Assembly: GCA_025463675.1 (NCBI GenBank)
Contig: JAODAX010000029.1
Coordinates: 1 to 64,000 of the forward strand
Direction: 5' to 3'
DNA length: 64,000 bases
Source of the DNA: Naasia sp.
GTDB taxonomy: Bacteria > Actinomycetota > Actinomycetes > Actinomycetales > Microbacteriaceae
Shown: positions 30,980 to 41,519 of the stretch, piece after piece
How the letters are laid out: each line of letters starts with the position of its first letter
Numbering within the stretch: the first letter of the stretch is position 1
Made by a program: the position numbers and the translations under genes
Notes under the pieces: model-generated
Databases searched by the model: none
Seen by the model: the letters and a program-made list of their open reading frames with translations, nothing else
What the model was told of the DNA's origin: nothing

Positions 30980-31945
30980 TCAGTGCCGGCGGTGGTCCTG
31001 GATCGTGATCTTCGGTCCGAACCGCGGCTTGCGGAAGCCGCTGGCCAGGATGATCCGCACCACCCGCTGTCGGTGCCCGTGCCACGGCTCCAGCAACTCG
31101 AGCATCCCGTCGTCGTCGACCGGCCCGCCGGTCAGCGCCCAGCCGATGATGTCGTGGATGTGGAAGTCGCCGACACTCACCGCGTCCGGATCGCCGTGAG
31201 CGCGCTGCGCGGTCTCGGCCGCCGTCCACACGCCGACGCCCGGCACCGAGCGCAGCCGGGCGTGCACCACCTCTCCGCCCCTGCCGAGGGAGAGGGTGCG
31301 CTCGAGCCCCGCCGCCAGCCGTGTCGCCTCCACCGAGGTGCGAGCGCGGCGGGGGTCCACGCCGGCGCGGTGCCATTCCCACGACGCGATGCGGCGCCAT
31401 GCCTCCGGGCCTGGGAAGACGCGCATACCCTCGGGCGCGGGGCCGGGCGGCGTCAATCCGTGCTTCCGCAGCAGCACGCGCCATGCCGCGTGCGCCTCGA
31501 AGGTGGTCACCTTCTGCTCGAGGATCGCCGCGGCGAGCATTTCGAACACCAGGCCGACGCGGGCGAGTCGGAGGCCCGGCAGTCGGCGGGCCGCCTCGGC
31601 GAGCGCCGGGTTCGAGGACGGGTCGAAGCCGGCGGGGTCGTCGCCGGCACCGAGCAGCTCGGGCACACCGTCGATCGTCCACTCCGCGCCCGGACCCCAC
31701 GCACGAGCGGCTACGGCGCCGTCCGCGCGCTGGGCGAGGTGCAGCGTCGCCGCGCCCAGCGGGGTGAGTAGCGTGCGCCAGGCTCCGGGCGGGCCGTAGC
31801 GGCCGTCGCGGTCCCACCGGAACGTCGGGTCGCCCGTGCCGCGCCCGAGCTGGCTGAGCATCAGCCGCAGGTCGATGCGCTCCGCGGGCGCCCACACCGT
31901 CTCCGCTGCAGCCGCGGCGCTGCGCGCGGCGATCGCGATCGTCAT
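30980..31945 (-). CDS. DNA-3-methyladenine glycosylase 2 family protein (AlkA-like HhH-GPD)
   Basis: LRSVPGVGVWTAAETAQRAHGDPDAVSVGDFHIHDIIGWAL; IDPRR/RRIASWEWHRAGVDPRR. Confidence 0.85.
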   Translation of the reverse strand: MTIAIAARSAAAAAETVWAPAERIDLRLMLSQLGRGTGDPTFRWDRDGRYGPPGAWRTLLTPLGAATLHLAQRADGAVAARAWGPGAEWTIDGVPELLGAGDDPAGFDPSSNPALAEAARRLPGLRLARVGLVFEMLAAAILEQKVTTFEAHAAWRVLLRKHGLTPPGPAPEGMRVFPGPEAWRRIASWEWHRAGVDPRRARTSVEATRLAAGLERTLSLGRGGEVVHARLRSVPGVGVWTAAETAQRAHGDPDAVSVGDFHIHDIIGWALTGGPVDDDGMLELLEPWHGHRQRVVRIILASGFRKPRFGPKITIQDHRRH

Positions 31946-32018
31946 CCCACCCCCGGGTCCCCGCCGACAGCGTACGTGACGCCGGCGGCGGGGTCGTCGC
32001 CGGGCGGCGCGTCGCAAA

Positions 32019-33335
32019 CTAGGCGGCGGCCGCCGCCTTCGCCGCGGCCGGCAGCGCTGCCACCATGCGCTCGAGGGCTGCGTCGTCGTGGGCGGCGGTG
32101 AGGAACCATGCCTCGTAGACGCTCGGCGGCAGGGAGACCCCCCGCTCGAGCATCGCGTGGAAGAACGGTGGATAGCGGTGCGCGTCCTGGCGCTTCACCT
32201 CGGCGTAGTTGCGCGGCACCGGCCCGTCGGTGAAGACGATGCTGAACAGGCTGCCGGCGCGGGAGACCCGGTGGGCCACTCCCTCGGCGGCGAGGGCGGA
32301 CGACGTCTCGCGAGCGACGATCTCCGACGCCGCGTCCACCCGGCGGTACACCTCGTCGTCGGCGAGGCGCAGCGTCGCGAGCCCGGCCGCCACGGCGACC
32401 GGATTCCCGGAGAGCGTGCCGGCCTGATAAACGGGGCCCGTGGGCGCGAGCAGGTCCATCACCTCGGCGCGGCCGCCGAGCGCGGCAAGCGGCATGCCGC
32501 CGCCGATGACCTTCCCGAACGTGAACAGGTCGGGGCGGTATCCCTCGCCGCCGCTGTTCTGCACGCCCCACCAGCCGGCCGGGCCCACCCGGAAGCCGGT
32601 CAGCACCTCGTCGAGGATGACGAGCGCGCCGGCGGCGTGCGCGATGCGGTGCAGCGCGGCGTTGAAGCCCGGCTCCGGGGCGACGACGCCCATGTTGGCC
32701 GCGGCAGCCTCCGTGATCACGGCGGCGATCCGGTCGCCGTGCAGAGCGAACGCCGCCTCGAGGGCAGGCACGTCGTTGTAGGGCAGCACGAGGGTCTGCT
32801 CCGCGATCGCGGCCGGGACGCCCGCCGAGCCCGGCAGGGCGAGGGTCGCGATCCCCGAGCCGGCCTCGGCGAGCAGGCCGTCGGAGTGCCCGTGGTAGTG
32901 CCCCGCGAATTTGACCAGGAGGTCGCGGCCGGTCGCCCCGCGGGCCAGCCGGATGGCGGTCATCGTCGCCTCGGTGCCGGTCGACACCATCCGCAGCCGC
33001 TCGACCGGCGCCACGCCGCCCGCGCGGACGCGGGCGACGACCAGCTCGGCGAGCTCCGTCTCCGCGGGGGTGGAGGCGCCGAACGAGAGCCCACGTGCGG
33101 CCGCCTCCTGCACGGCGGCAATCACCTCGGGGTGCGCATGGCCGAGCAGCGCCGGGCCCCAGGAGGCGACGAGGTCGACATACTCGGTGCCCTCGCCGTC
33201 GGTCACGTACGGTCCGCGCGCGGACACGAGGAAGCGCGGGGTGCCGCCGACCGAACCGTATGCCCGGACGGGCGAGTTCACGCCACCCGGGATCACGCGC
33301 CGGGCGCGGTCGAAGAGGGTGTCATTGGCGGTCAT
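32019..33335 (-). CDS. hemL: Glutamate-1-semialdehyde 2,1-aminomutase
   Basis: [77 protein letters not shown]. Confidence 0.97.
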   Translation of the reverse strand: MTANDTLFDRARRVIPGGVNSPVRAYGSVGGTPRFLVSARGPYVTDGEGTEYVDLVASWGPALLGHAHPEVIAAVQEAAARGLSFGASTPAETELAELVVARVRAGGVAPVERLRMVSTGTEATMTAIRLARGATGRDLLVKFAGHYHGHSDGLLAEAGSGIATLALPGSAGVPAAIAEQTLVLPYNDVPALEAAFALHGDRIAAVITEAAAANMGVVAPEPGFNAALHRIAHAAGALVILDEVLTGFRVGPAGWWGVQNSGGEGYRPDLFTFGKVIGGGMPLAALGGRAEVMDLLAPTGPVYQAGTLSGNPVAVAAGLATLRLADDEVYRRVDAASEIVARETSSALAAEGVAHRVSRAGSLFSIVFTDGPVPRNYAEVKRQDAHRYPPFFHAMLERGVSLPPSVYEAWFLTAAHDDAALERMVAALPAAAKAAAAA

Positions 33336-34309
33336 CGCTCGTCCCGGATCCAGCGCGCGGCCTCGACCGCCCAGTAGGTGAGGACCGCGTCCGCGCCGGC
33401 CCGGCGGATGGCGACCAGCGACTCCAGCACCGCTCGGCGGCGGTCGATCCAGCCGTGCGCCGCGGCCGCCTCGATCATCGCGTATTCGCCGGACACCTGA
33501 TATGCCCAGACGGGGATGGACGACGCCCGGGCCACGTCGGCGAGCACGTCGAGGTAGCTGCCCGCGGGCTTCACCATGACGATGTCGGCGCCTTCCGCCT
33601 CGTCGAGCGCCGCCTCCCGCCGGCCTTCGCGGCCGTTCGCCGGGTCGAGCTGGTAGCTGCGCCGGTCGCCCTTCAGTTCCGACTCGACCGCGTCCCGGAA
33701 CGGGCCGTAGAAGGCGGACGCGTACTTCCCGGCGTAGGCGAGGATCGGCACGGTGGTGTAGCCCGATCCGTCGAGCGCGTCGCGCACCGCGGCGACCTGG
33801 GCGTCCATCATTCCGGAGAGGCCGAGGAGCTGGGAACCGCTGGCCGCCTGCATCACCGCCATGTCGCGGTAGCGCTCGAGGGTGGCGTCGTTGTCGACCG
33901 ACCCGTCGACGGCGAGCACGCCGCAGTGCCCGTGGTCGGTGAACTCGTCGAGGCACAGGTCGGTCTGCACGACGAGCGCATCGCCCACCTCGCCGGCGGC
34001 GATGCGGGTCGCCACGTTGAGGATCCCGTCCGGATCGGTCGCTCCGCTGCCGCGCGCATCGCGCTGCTCGGGGACCCCGAACAGCATGACGCCGCCGATC
34101 CCGGCCTCGGCCGCGTCGGTGAGCGCACCCCGCAGAGACTCGGTGCTGTGCTGCAGCACGCCCGGCATCGACCGGATGGGCAGCGGCTCGCCCGCGCCCT
34201 CCCGCACGAAGATGGGAAGCACGAGCTCCGCCGGGTGCAGGCGGGTCTCGGCCACGAGCCGGCGCAGAGCCGGAGTGGCCCGCAGCCGGCGGGGCCGCAG
34301 AACCGTCAT
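33332..34309 (-). CDS. hemB: Delta-aminolevulinic acid dehydratase (porphobilinogen synthase)
   Basis: [63 protein letters not shown]. Confidence 0.97.
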   Translation of the reverse strand: MTVLRPRRLRATPALRRLVAETRLHPAELVLPIFVREGAGEPLPIRSMPGVLQHSTESLRGALTDAAEAGIGGVMLFGVPEQRDARGSGATDPDGILNVATRIAAGEVGDALVVQTDLCLDEFTDHGHCGVLAVDGSVDNDATLERYRDMAVMQAASGSQLLGLSGMMDAQVAAVRDALDGSGYTTVPILAYAGKYASAFYGPFRDAVESELKGDRRSYQLDPANGREGRREAALDEAEGADIVMVKPAGSYLDVLADVARASSIPVWAYQVSGEYAMIEAAAAHGWIDRRRAVLESLVAIRRAGADAVLTYWAVEAARWIRDER

Positions 34310-35079
34310 TCGGCACGCTCCTGGGCGACGGCGACGAGCGCCTTGATGAGTGACGCCGCGCTGCGCTCGGGCGCGATGAGGTCGACGCGCAGCCCGGTAG
34401 CGCGTGCGTCCGCCGCGGTGCGCGGGCCGATGCACGCGACGACGGTGGACTCGGGGATGGGGCCAAGCTGCAGCTGCACCTGCTGTGCGACGCTACCCGA
34501 GGTGACGATCACGGCGGAGACCCGGCCGGCGCGCACGTCGTCGCGGATCGCCTCGTCGACCGGAACGCCGACCGTGCGGTAGGCGATCACGGAGTCGACG
34601 GTGTGGCCGAGCGCGCGAAGCCCATCGGTGAGGGTGGTCGCCGCGATCTCCGAGCGCAGCGCGAGGATCCGCATGGGACTGTCGGCGCCGGTCACCTCGG
34701 TCCACTCGGCGAGCAGGCCTCGCGCGGAGTTGTCGGCCGCCGGTACGAAGTCGACGCGGTAGCCGGCCGCGGCGAGGGCCGCCGCGGTGGTCTCCCCGAC
34801 GGCCGCGATGCGCGTGCTCTCCGGCACCACGGCCCGGTGCGAGGCGAGCACATCGACGGTGGTGGCGCTGGTGACGCTGATCCAGTCGAACACCCCGGCC
34901 TCGAGGTCGGCGAGCGCTCGCTCGAGAGCCGGGGCGTCGGGGGTGCTCGCGAAGTTGATCATCGGTGCGACGACCGGCGATGCACCGCGGCTGCGCAGGT
35001 CGCCCGCGACGCCGTTTCCCCAGGGGCCCCCGCGGGGCACGAGCACGCGCCAGCCGGCGAGCGGCTTGTCCGAGCTCAC
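34306..35079 (-). CDS. hemD: Uroporphyrinogen-III synthase
   Basis: [76 protein letters not shown]. Confidence 0.92.
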   Translation of the reverse strand: MSSDKPLAGWRVLVPRGGPWGNGVAGDLRSRGASPVVAPMINFASTPDAPALERALADLEAGVFDWISVTSATTVDVLASHRAVVPESTRIAAVGETTAAALAAAGYRVDFVPAADNSARGLLAEWTEVTGADSPMRILALRSEIAATTLTDGLRALGHTVDSVIAYRTVGVPVDEAIRDDVRAGRVSAVIVTSGSVAQQVQLQLGPIPESTVVACIGPRTAADARATGLRVDLIAPERSAASLIKALVAVAQERAE

Positions 35080-36008
35080 GAGGCGGCTCCGAGCGGTGCC
35101 ATCCCGGCGGCGCCGCCGGCGAGCAGCTCGGCCACGAGCCGGTCGCCGAGCTCCTCCGCGTCCGGCGCCGAACCGATCCGCGCCTCCATCCGGCGGAGCA
35201 CGGCGTCGCTGCCGTCCGGGCGGTAGACGGCGGCCCAGAGCGTGAGCCGGTCGCCCTCCAGGGCACTGGACACCGCAACCGGCGCGGTGCAGCCGGCCCC
35301 GAGGCCGCGCAGCACCTGCCGCTCCGCGGCGATCCGGGACTCGGCGGGGGCATCCGCGAGCGCGCGCGCCGCGCGGCCCACCGTCGTGGCTCCCGCATCC
35401 TCGTCACGCACCTCGAGGGCGAGGGCGCCCTGCCCGGGCGCGGTCGGCCACCCGCCGAGGTCCAGGTCGTCGGTGACCGCCTCGGTGCGGCCGAGCCGCT
35501 CGAGCCCGGCGCGGGCGAGTAGCACCGCGTCGAGCCGGCCCTCCGCGACGTGTCGGAGCCGCGTGTCGACGTTGCCGCGCAGGTCGACGACGTCGAGGTC
35601 GGGGCGTGCGCGCAGCAGCTGCGCGATTCGACGCGGTGAGCCAGTGCCGACCCGCGATCCGGCGGGCAGCTGGGCGAGCGACAGCCCGTCGCGCGCGCAC
35701 AGTGCGTCGCGCGCGTCCTCGCGCTCCGGGACGGCGGCGATCGTGAGACCCGGCTCGGCGACGGTCGGCAGGTCCTTCAGCGAGTGCACCACCAGATCGC
35801 ATCGGCCCTCGAGCAGCGCGCGGCGGAGGGTTGCGGCGAACACGCCGCGCCCGCCGATCGTTGACAGCGAGTCGCTGCGCAGATCGCCCTCGCTCGCGAT
35901 GGGGATGAGCTCCACATCGTCGCCGGCAGCTTCCGCGAGCCGGGACGCGACGGCGCCGGACTGGGCGAGCGCGAGCGCACTCCCCCGCGTGCCGACGCGC
36001 AAGGTCAC
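35076..36008 (-). CDS. hemC: Hydroxymethylbilane synthase
   Basis: GTG start VTLRVGTRGSALALAQSG; CDLVVHSLKDLPT; PRRIAQLLRARPDLDVVDLRGNVDTRLR; APGQGALALEVR. Confidence 0.97.
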   Translation of the reverse strand: MTLRVGTRGSALALAQSGAVASRLAEAAGDDVELIPIASEGDLRSDSLSTIGGRGVFAATLRRALLEGRCDLVVHSLKDLPTVAEPGLTIAAVPEREDARDALCARDGLSLAQLPAGSRVGTGSPRRIAQLLRARPDLDVVDLRGNVDTRLRHVAEGRLDAVLLARAGLERLGRTEAVTDDLDLGGWPTAPGQGALALEVRDEDAGATTVGRAARALADAPAESRIAAERQVLRGLGAGCTAPVAVSSALEGDRLTLWAAVYRPDGSDAVLRRMEARIGSAPDAEELGDRLVAELLAGGAAGMAPLGAAS

Positions 36009-37168
36009 GGAGCCAGCCCCGAGATCGCCGGCTTGAAGCCCAGCCGGACGTTCTCGCAGCAGCCCGGGCGGCAGACGTCGTACCAGGGCCCGAGGCTGGT
36101 CACCGCCGGCCGCTGGGCCGCCGGGATGCCGTCCCGCCGCTCCAGCACCAGGTCGATGAGGCCGCGCACGTAGGCCTCGTGCACGCCCGGCGTGGGCACG
36201 CGCACGGCGGTGATGCTGTGGTCGGCGGCGGTCTCGAGAGCCTCCGTGTCGAGGTCCCACTTGACCTCCATGTGGTCGCTCACGAAGCCGATCGGCACGA
36301 TCACGAGCCCGCGGATGCCGGCGGCGCCGAGTTCGGCGATCCGGTCGTTGACGTCCGGCTCCAGCCACGGCTGGGTCGGCGGGCCGCTGCGCGACTGATA
36401 GACGAGATCCCACGGCACGCCCTGGCCCGACTCGGCCATCACCACCTCGGCGACGGCGAGGTGCTGGGCGGCGTAGGCGCCTCCCTCCCCGAAGCCGCGA
36501 TCTGCGGGGCCGGAGCGGCGGGCGTCCTCCGATGGGATCGAGTGCGTGGCGAACAGCACGTGAGCTTCGGTTGCCAGGGCGATGCCCGGCACCCGGGTGC
36601 GGAGCTCGTCGAGCCCGACTCGGACGCCCTCGATGAACGGCTCGACGAAGCCGGGGTGGTCGAAGAACTGCCGCACCTTGTCGATCTGCAGGGTGCCCTC
36701 GAGACCCGTCTCCGCCAGTGCCCCCGCGAAGTCCTCGCGGTACTGCCGGCAGCTGGAGTCCGAGCTGTACGCGCTCGTCGCGATCGCGATGAGCTTGCGA
36801 TGCCCGGCGGCGGCCGCCTCGCGGAGGGCGTCGGCCAGGTACGGGTCCCAGTTGCGGTTGCCCCAGATCACCGGCAGGTCGATGTCCCGGTGCGCGAGCT
36901 CGGCCTCGAGCGCGGCCTTCAGCTCGCGGTTCTGGTCGTTGATGGGGCTGATCCCGCCGAACGCCCGGTAGTGGTGCGCGACCTCCTCGAGTCGCTCGTC
37001 GGGGATGCCCCGGCCGCGCGTGACGTTGCGGAGGAACGGGAGGACGTCGTCCTGGCCTTCCGGGCCGCCGAAGCTTGCCAGGACGATGGCGTCGTACGTC
37101 GTCGGCTCAGTGACGTGCTCGGGGCCGTCGGCCGCGGCCGGCGTGGCCGCGCGCACCAGCCCGCTCAC
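36005..37168 (-). CDS. hemH: Ferrochelatase (coproporphyrin III ferrochelatase type expected)
   Basis: YDAIVLASFGGPEGQDDVLPFLRNVTRGRGIPDERLEEVAHHY; GGISPINDQNRELKAAL; VLFATHSIP; VVPIGFVSDHMEVKWDLD. Confidence 0.95.
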   Translation of the reverse strand: MSGLVRAATPAAADGPEHVTEPTTYDAIVLASFGGPEGQDDVLPFLRNVTRGRGIPDERLEEVAHHYRAFGGISPINDQNRELKAALEAELAHRDIDLPVIWGNRNWDPYLADALREAAAAGHRKLIAIATSAYSSDSSCRQYREDFAGALAETGLEGTLQIDKVRQFFDHPGFVEPFIEGVRVGLDELRTRVPGIALATEAHVLFATHSIPSEDARRSGPADRGFGEGGAYAAQHLAVAEVVMAESGQGVPWDLVYQSRSGPPTQPWLEPDVNDRIAELGAAGIRGLVIVPIGFVSDHMEVKWDLDTEALETAADHSITAVRVPTPGVHEAYVRGLIDLVLERRDGIPAAQRPAVTSLGPWYDVCRPGCCENVRLGFKPAISGLAP

Positions 37169-37824
37169 GACAGCACCTCGGCGAGCTCGCCCGTGCCGAT
37201 GCGGCGGCCCGTGTAGAACGGCACCTCTTCGCGCACGTGCAGGCGGGCCTCGGTGGCGCGCAGGTCGCGCATCATGTCGACGAGGTCGAGCAGGACATCG
37301 GACTCCATCGGGAGGATCCATTCGTAGTCGCCGAGCGCGAACGACGCAACGGTGTTCGCGACGACGGAGGTGTATGCGGCGCCCTTGCGCCCGTGATCGG
37401 CGAGCATCCGCCTACGGTCCTCGTCCGGGAGCACGTACCAGTCGTAGGAGCGCACGAAGGGGTACACGGTCAGCCAGTCCCGCGCCCGCTCGCCGCGGAG
37501 GAAGCCCGGGGTGTGCGATCGGTTGAACTCGGCGTCCCGGTGCACGCCCATGGCGTTCCACGTAGGCAGCAGCTCGCGCAGCAGGGCGGTGCGGCGCAGG
37601 CGGCGGAGCGCGCGCTGCAGCTGATCGGCCTCAGGTCCGACCAGCCAGATCATCAGGTCGGCGTCGGCCCGGAGCCCCGAGACATCGTAGAAGCCGCGCA
37701 CCGTGACACCCTCAGCGGAGAGTTCGCCGACCAGACCCTCGATGTCCGCGGAGCTCCCGCTCGGAGCGGGTCTCGCGGGGTCTCGCCGGAGCACGGCCCA
37801 CAGCGCGTAAGCGGTGGACGTCAT
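37165..37824 (-). CDS. hemQ: Coproheme decarboxylase (chlorite dismutase-like)
   Basis: RGFYDVSGLRADADLMIWLVGPEADQLQ; KYPFVRSYDWYVLPDEDRRRMLADHGRKG; ALGDYEWILPMESD. Confidence 0.95.
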   Translation of the reverse strand: MTSTAYALWAVLRRDPARPAPSGSSADIEGLVGELSAEGVTVRGFYDVSGLRADADLMIWLVGPEADQLQRALRRLRRTALLRELLPTWNAMGVHRDAEFNRSHTPGFLRGERARDWLTVYPFVRSYDWYVLPDEDRRRMLADHGRKGAAYTSVVANTVASFALGDYEWILPMESDVLLDLVDMMRDLRATEARLHVREEVPFYTGRRIGTGELAEVLS

Positions 37825-37870
37825 GCCTCCATTGTCCACTGTGTGGGGGACGTTACAAACTGAGGAGGTA

Positions 37871-38146
37871 TCAACGACGGACGAGGCGCCACACCACGAG
37901 GCCGCCCACCGCGGCGACCGCGATGACGCCGGCGGCGGCGTAGAGCACGACGGGATTGTCCGTCGAGATGCGGTCGAAGCTCTCCCGGGCGCGACCCAGG
38001 ACCTGCTTCGCCTGCTTGGGCACGTTGAGCCGGTCCTCGATCGCGTCCAGGGTCTGCGCGAGCTTCTCCCGGGTGGTCTCGATATCGGTGCGCAGCTCGC
38101 CGAGCTGACGCTCCTTGTGGCTGAGCTGCGAGTCGTCAGCGGTCAT
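37871..38146 (-). CDS. DUF3618 domain-containing protein
   Basis: LGELRTDIETTREKLAQTLDAIEDRLNVPKQAKQV...C-terminal TM. Confidence 0.85.
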   Translation of the reverse strand: MTADDSQLSHKERQLGELRTDIETTREKLAQTLDAIEDRLNVPKQAKQVLGRARESFDRISTDNPVVLYAAAGVIAVAAVGGLVVWRLVRR

Positions 38147-38570
38147 ACTTCCCCATTCCCTTGATGGCGCGCACGTCGTCCTTCACGCTCTCGATGCTCT
38201 GCTCCGGCATGGGCGGGACGCCCTTCTTCAGGCGGGCGACGCCGATCAGAACCAGCACGACCATGATCACCAACAGGACCGCGGCGACGATGAGTGCCGC
38301 CAGCCAGGCGGGAAGCGCGACGGCCAGGCCGAGAATGGCCGCCGCGAGCAGCACGGCGAAGAGGAAGAACCCGAAGAAGGCGGCGGCCGCGAAAAGCCCC
38401 ACCCCGATGCCGAGCTCCTTGAGCTTGTCGGTCAGCTCCTTCTTGATCTGCGCGATCTCATCGCGGATCAGCTGTCCGACGAGTCCCGGGAGGTCGCCGA
38501 CGAGCTGGAAGATCGACTTCTTCCGGCCCTCCGCGTGGATGTCCTCAGGCGGAACGGCGACACTCGCCAC
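38136..38570 (-). CDS. Phage-holin-family (Actinobacterial Holin-X) membrane protein
   Basis: KSIFQLVGDLPGLVGQLIRDEIAQIKKELTDKLKELGIGVGLFAAAAFFGFFLFAVLLAAAILGLAVALP. Confidence 0.85.
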   Translation of the reverse strand: MASVAVPPEDIHAEGRKKSIFQLVGDLPGLVGQLIRDEIAQIKKELTDKLKELGIGVGLFAAAAFFGFFLFAVLLAAAILGLAVALPAWLAALIVAAVLLVIMVVLVLIGVARLKKGVPPMPEQSIESVKDDVRAIKGMGKYDR

Positions 38571-38573
38571 GGG

Positions 38574-38891
38574 TCACTCCCCCGGGGAGCTGGATGCAGC
38601 CGACGTGCTGGATGCGGAGTCCATGCCGGAGCGCTTCGACCCGGACTTGCCGGAGCCGCGCTTGGCGACACTCGCGACGACCTTCTTCGCGCCGTTCGCG
38701 ACGACGGCGGGGACGTCCTGCGCGTGGTCGTCGACGAAGTCCTGAACCTGGCTGACGCTCTTCTGCACGGGCTCGCTGCTCCACAGCTTCTGTGCACGGG
38801 TCTTGATCTGCTCGTACCGGGCCCGGCCTGCCCGGGTGCCTAGCACGTAGCCGACTGCCGCTCCTGCGACGAAAACCAACTTGCCCTTCAC
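38574..38891 (-). CDS. YtxH-like small membrane-anchored protein
   Basis: VKGKLVFVAGAAVGYVLGTRAGRARYEQIKTRAQKLWSSEPVQKSVSQVQDFVDDHAQDVPAVV. Confidence 0.8.
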   Translation of the reverse strand: MKGKLVFVAGAAVGYVLGTRAGRARYEQIKTRAQKLWSSEPVQKSVSQVQDFVDDHAQDVPAVVANGAKKVVASVAKRGSGKSGSKRSGMDSASSTSAASSSPGE

Positions 38892-39012
38892 GATCGCTCC
38901 GATCAGATTGCGGGGAAACGAGGTGCCCCCAGCGTAGTGGCAGGGTATCCGGGGCCTCCTGGGAGGTTGACAGGACGGCGGGCGACCCCGAAGCGCGGGC
39001 CGGCGGAGCGCC

Positions 39013-40347
39013 TCAGCTTCCCGCTCGGTCGCCGTCCGCGAGGACCGCCGCGAGGCCGGTGCCGGCGAGCCAGGCGCCGGCAACCTCGAGCCCGTCGAGG
39101 TGGTCGACCGCGGCCCGGACGGCGTCGATGCGCGCACGCATCCCGATCCGTCCGCGGGAGCTCTCCTGCGCCCACGCAGTGACCGCCGAGTCGACGAGCG
39201 TGAGGTCGGCGCGGGGAACCTGGAGAAGCACCGCTGCGTCGGCGAGCGCGGTCGCCGCGTCCGCCTCCCCGCCTCCCCCGGCCCGATAGCTGAGCCGAAC
39301 GACGTGCCGCCCGGCGGGAAGCCGCGCCGCGAGCCACGGCCACTTGGCGCTGCTGTGCGTGAGCGCACCCGCCCGCACGCCGGCCACGCCGCGCGCCACG
39401 AGCACGCCGGAGCCGCGCGGGGCGGCGCCGAGCGCGGGAGCGTCGACGACCAGGGTCACCACGATCGTCCGGTGCGGCACCGGCCAGTCGCCGACGGCGC
39501 CTGCAGGCAGGAGCGGAGCGAGCAGCTCGCGGGCGGCGGTCCCGTCCGCGGCCAGCACCACCCGGTCGGCGGGCAGCGTCTCACCGGCGGTGTGCACGTC
39601 CCAGCCGGCTGCCGCACGGGTCACGGACAGCACGCGGGCGCCGGTGCGGATGCGGCCGCCGAAGCGGGCGATGTCCGCGGCGAGCCGCTCCGGCAGCAGG
39701 TGCATGCCGCCGACGATGCCGACAACGGCGGAGCCGGCCGGCGCCGCGGAGCGCAACGCGAGCACCGCGGCCGAGAGCGCGCCCGTCCTGGTCAGCGCAC
39801 CGGTGAGGCCCGGAGCGAGCGCGTCCGGGTCGGCGTCTTCGGGCGAGATGCCGTAGACGTTTTCGACGACGGGGGCGACGAGCCGCTCCAACACGGCGGG
39901 CCCCATCCTCCGACGCACGAGGGCACCGAGGTTCGTCGGGGCGCCCACGGAGAGCTCGGGCAGGATGCGGTCGCACCATGCGCGCCAGGAGGCCCGGCCC
40001 CCGATCACCGCGCGGACGTCGGCGGCGAGCGGCGAGGACGGGATGCCGAGGACCCCCGCGGCGGGGAGCGGAGCCGCGCCGTCGGCGAAGTGCAGCCAGG
40101 CGCCGGCAGGAGCGGGCGGCGCCGTGTCGAGGCCGAGGGCGGCGAGAAGCTCCCGTCCGCGCGCGCCGCGGGACGCGATGCTCTCCGCGCCGGAATCGAC
40201 GGCGAGCCCGGCGACCTCGACCGAGGCGACGGCGCCGCCCAGCCGGTCGCCTGCCTCGAGCACGTCGACCTCGGCTCCGGCGAGCGCGGCTGCGCGCGCT
40301 GCGGCGAGCCCGGCCGCTCCGCCGCCGATGACGACGACGCGGGTCAC
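39013..40347 (-). CDS. hemY: Protoporphyrinogen/coproporphyrinogen III oxidase (HemY/CgoX type)
   Basis: VVVIGGGAAGLAAARAAALAGAEVDVLEAGDRLGGAVASVEVAGLAVDSGAESIASRG; YGISPEDADPDALAPGL; GMHLLPERLAADI. Confidence 0.94.
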   Translation of the reverse strand: MTRVVVIGGGAAGLAAARAAALAGAEVDVLEAGDRLGGAVASVEVAGLAVDSGAESIASRGARGRELLAALGLDTAPPAPAGAWLHFADGAAPLPAAGVLGIPSSPLAADVRAVIGGRASWRAWCDRILPELSVGAPTNLGALVRRRMGPAVLERLVAPVVENVYGISPEDADPDALAPGLTGALTRTGALSAAVLALRSAAPAGSAVVGIVGGMHLLPERLAADIARFGGRIRTGARVLSVTRAAAGWDVHTAGETLPADRVVLAADGTAARELLAPLLPAGAVGDWPVPHRTIVVTLVVDAPALGAAPRGSGVLVARGVAGVRAGALTHSSAKWPWLAARLPAGRHVVRLSYRAGGGGEADAATALADAAVLLQVPRADLTLVDSAVTAWAQESSRGRIGMRARIDAVRAAVDHLDGLEVAGAWLAGTGLAAVLADGDRAGS

Positions 40348-41417
40348 GGAGTCAGCTCGTGCACGAAGCGCACGAGCCGGGTGAGCACCTCGGGGTCGGC
40401 CTCCGGGGGGACGCCGTGGCCGAGGTTGAGCACGTGCGACGGTGCGGCCGTGCCACGCTCGATGACGTCGCGCACGTGCCGCTCGAGCACCGGCCACGGC
40501 GCGCCCAGATAGGCGGGGTCGATGTTGCCCTGCAGGGGCACCGGCCCGAGGCGGCGGGCCGCCTCGTCAAGGGGAATGCGCCAGTCCACGCCGACCACGT
40601 CGACGCCGACGTCGCGGAGGTCGGCGAGGATCTCGCCGGTGCCGACGCCGAAGTGCACGAGGGGCGCGCCGAGATCGCGGACGGCGTCGAGGGCGCGGCG
40701 CGAGGCGCCCTGCACCGAGGACAGGTAGTCGCTCCGGGTCAGCGAGCCGGCCCAGGAGTCGAACAGCTGGCCAGCGCTCGCGCCCGCCAGGAGCTGGGCG
40801 CGCAGGAACGCCCCCGTGAGGTCCGCGGTCCACTCCATCAGGGCTCGCCAGGCGTCCGGGTCCGCGTGCATGAGCGTGCGGGCGCGTAGGTGGTCCTTCG
40901 ACGGCCCGCCCTCCACCAGGTACGCCGCGAGCGTGAACGGCGCGCCGGCGAAGCCGATGAGCGGGGTACTGCCGAGCGCGTCGACGGTCAGCCGCACCGC
41001 CTCGGTGATGGGCGCGAGCGCCTCCTCCGCCAAGCGGTGCTCGGCGAGCCGGGCGACATCGTCCGCGGTGCGCACCGGCGAGCCCAGCACGGGGCCGCGG
41101 CCGGGTTCGATCTCCACGTCGACGCCCGCGAGGCGTAGCGGGATCACGATGTCGCTGAAGAAGACGGCGGCGTCCACCTGGTGCCTGCGGACCGGCTGCA
41201 GGGTGATCTCGCTCGCGAGCGCCGGGTCCAGGCAGGAGTCGAGCATCGGGATGCCCTCGCGCAGCCGGCGGTACTCGGGCAGCGAGCGCCCGGCCTGTCG
41301 CATAAACCACACCGGAGGGGTGGCCGTCCGCTCGCCGCGGTAGGCGCGGATCAGCGGCGAGGTCGCGGTGCGGCCGTCGGAGAGCGGGTGGGAGGCGGGC
41401 AGGGCAGGCACGCACAC
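40344..41417 (-). CDS. hemE: Uroporphyrinogen decarboxylase
   Basis: [100 protein letters not shown]. Confidence 0.97.
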   Translation of the reverse strand: MCVPALPASHPLSDGRTATSPLIRAYRGERTATPPVWFMRQAGRSLPEYRRLREGIPMLDSCLDPALASEITLQPVRRHQVDAAVFFSDIVIPLRLAGVDVEIEPGRGPVLGSPVRTADDVARLAEHRLAEEALAPITEAVRLTVDALGSTPLIGFAGAPFTLAAYLVEGGPSKDHLRARTLMHADPDAWRALMEWTADLTGAFLRAQLLAGASAGQLFDSWAGSLTRSDYLSSVQGASRRALDAVRDLGAPLVHFGVGTGEILADLRDVGVDVVGVDWRIPLDEAARRLGPVPLQGNIDPAYLGAPWPVLERHVRDVIERGTAAPSHVLNLGHGVPPEADPEVLTRLVRFVHELTP

Positions 41418-41419
41418 AG

Positions 41420-41435
41420 TGTTCCACGGGGAACA
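41420..41435. promoter_or_regulatory. 16-bp palindrome in the hemE-hemA divergent promoter region
   Basis: TGTTCC-ACGG-GGAACA, perfect 6-bp arms, abutting the hemE start codon. Confidence 0.5.
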
Positions 41436-41519
41436 TCCGGGTCTGCGCTGAGCATGCGGGGACGTTGCAGCCTCCGTTCCCGGCGCTTCCCCATCCTGGA
41501 ACGTTTACAATCGACAACC

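Noticed and set aside
38136-38570. Holin-family hit as evidence of prophage
   Set aside because: Actinobacterial Holin-X proteins are common chromosomal envelope proteins; no phage genes nearby
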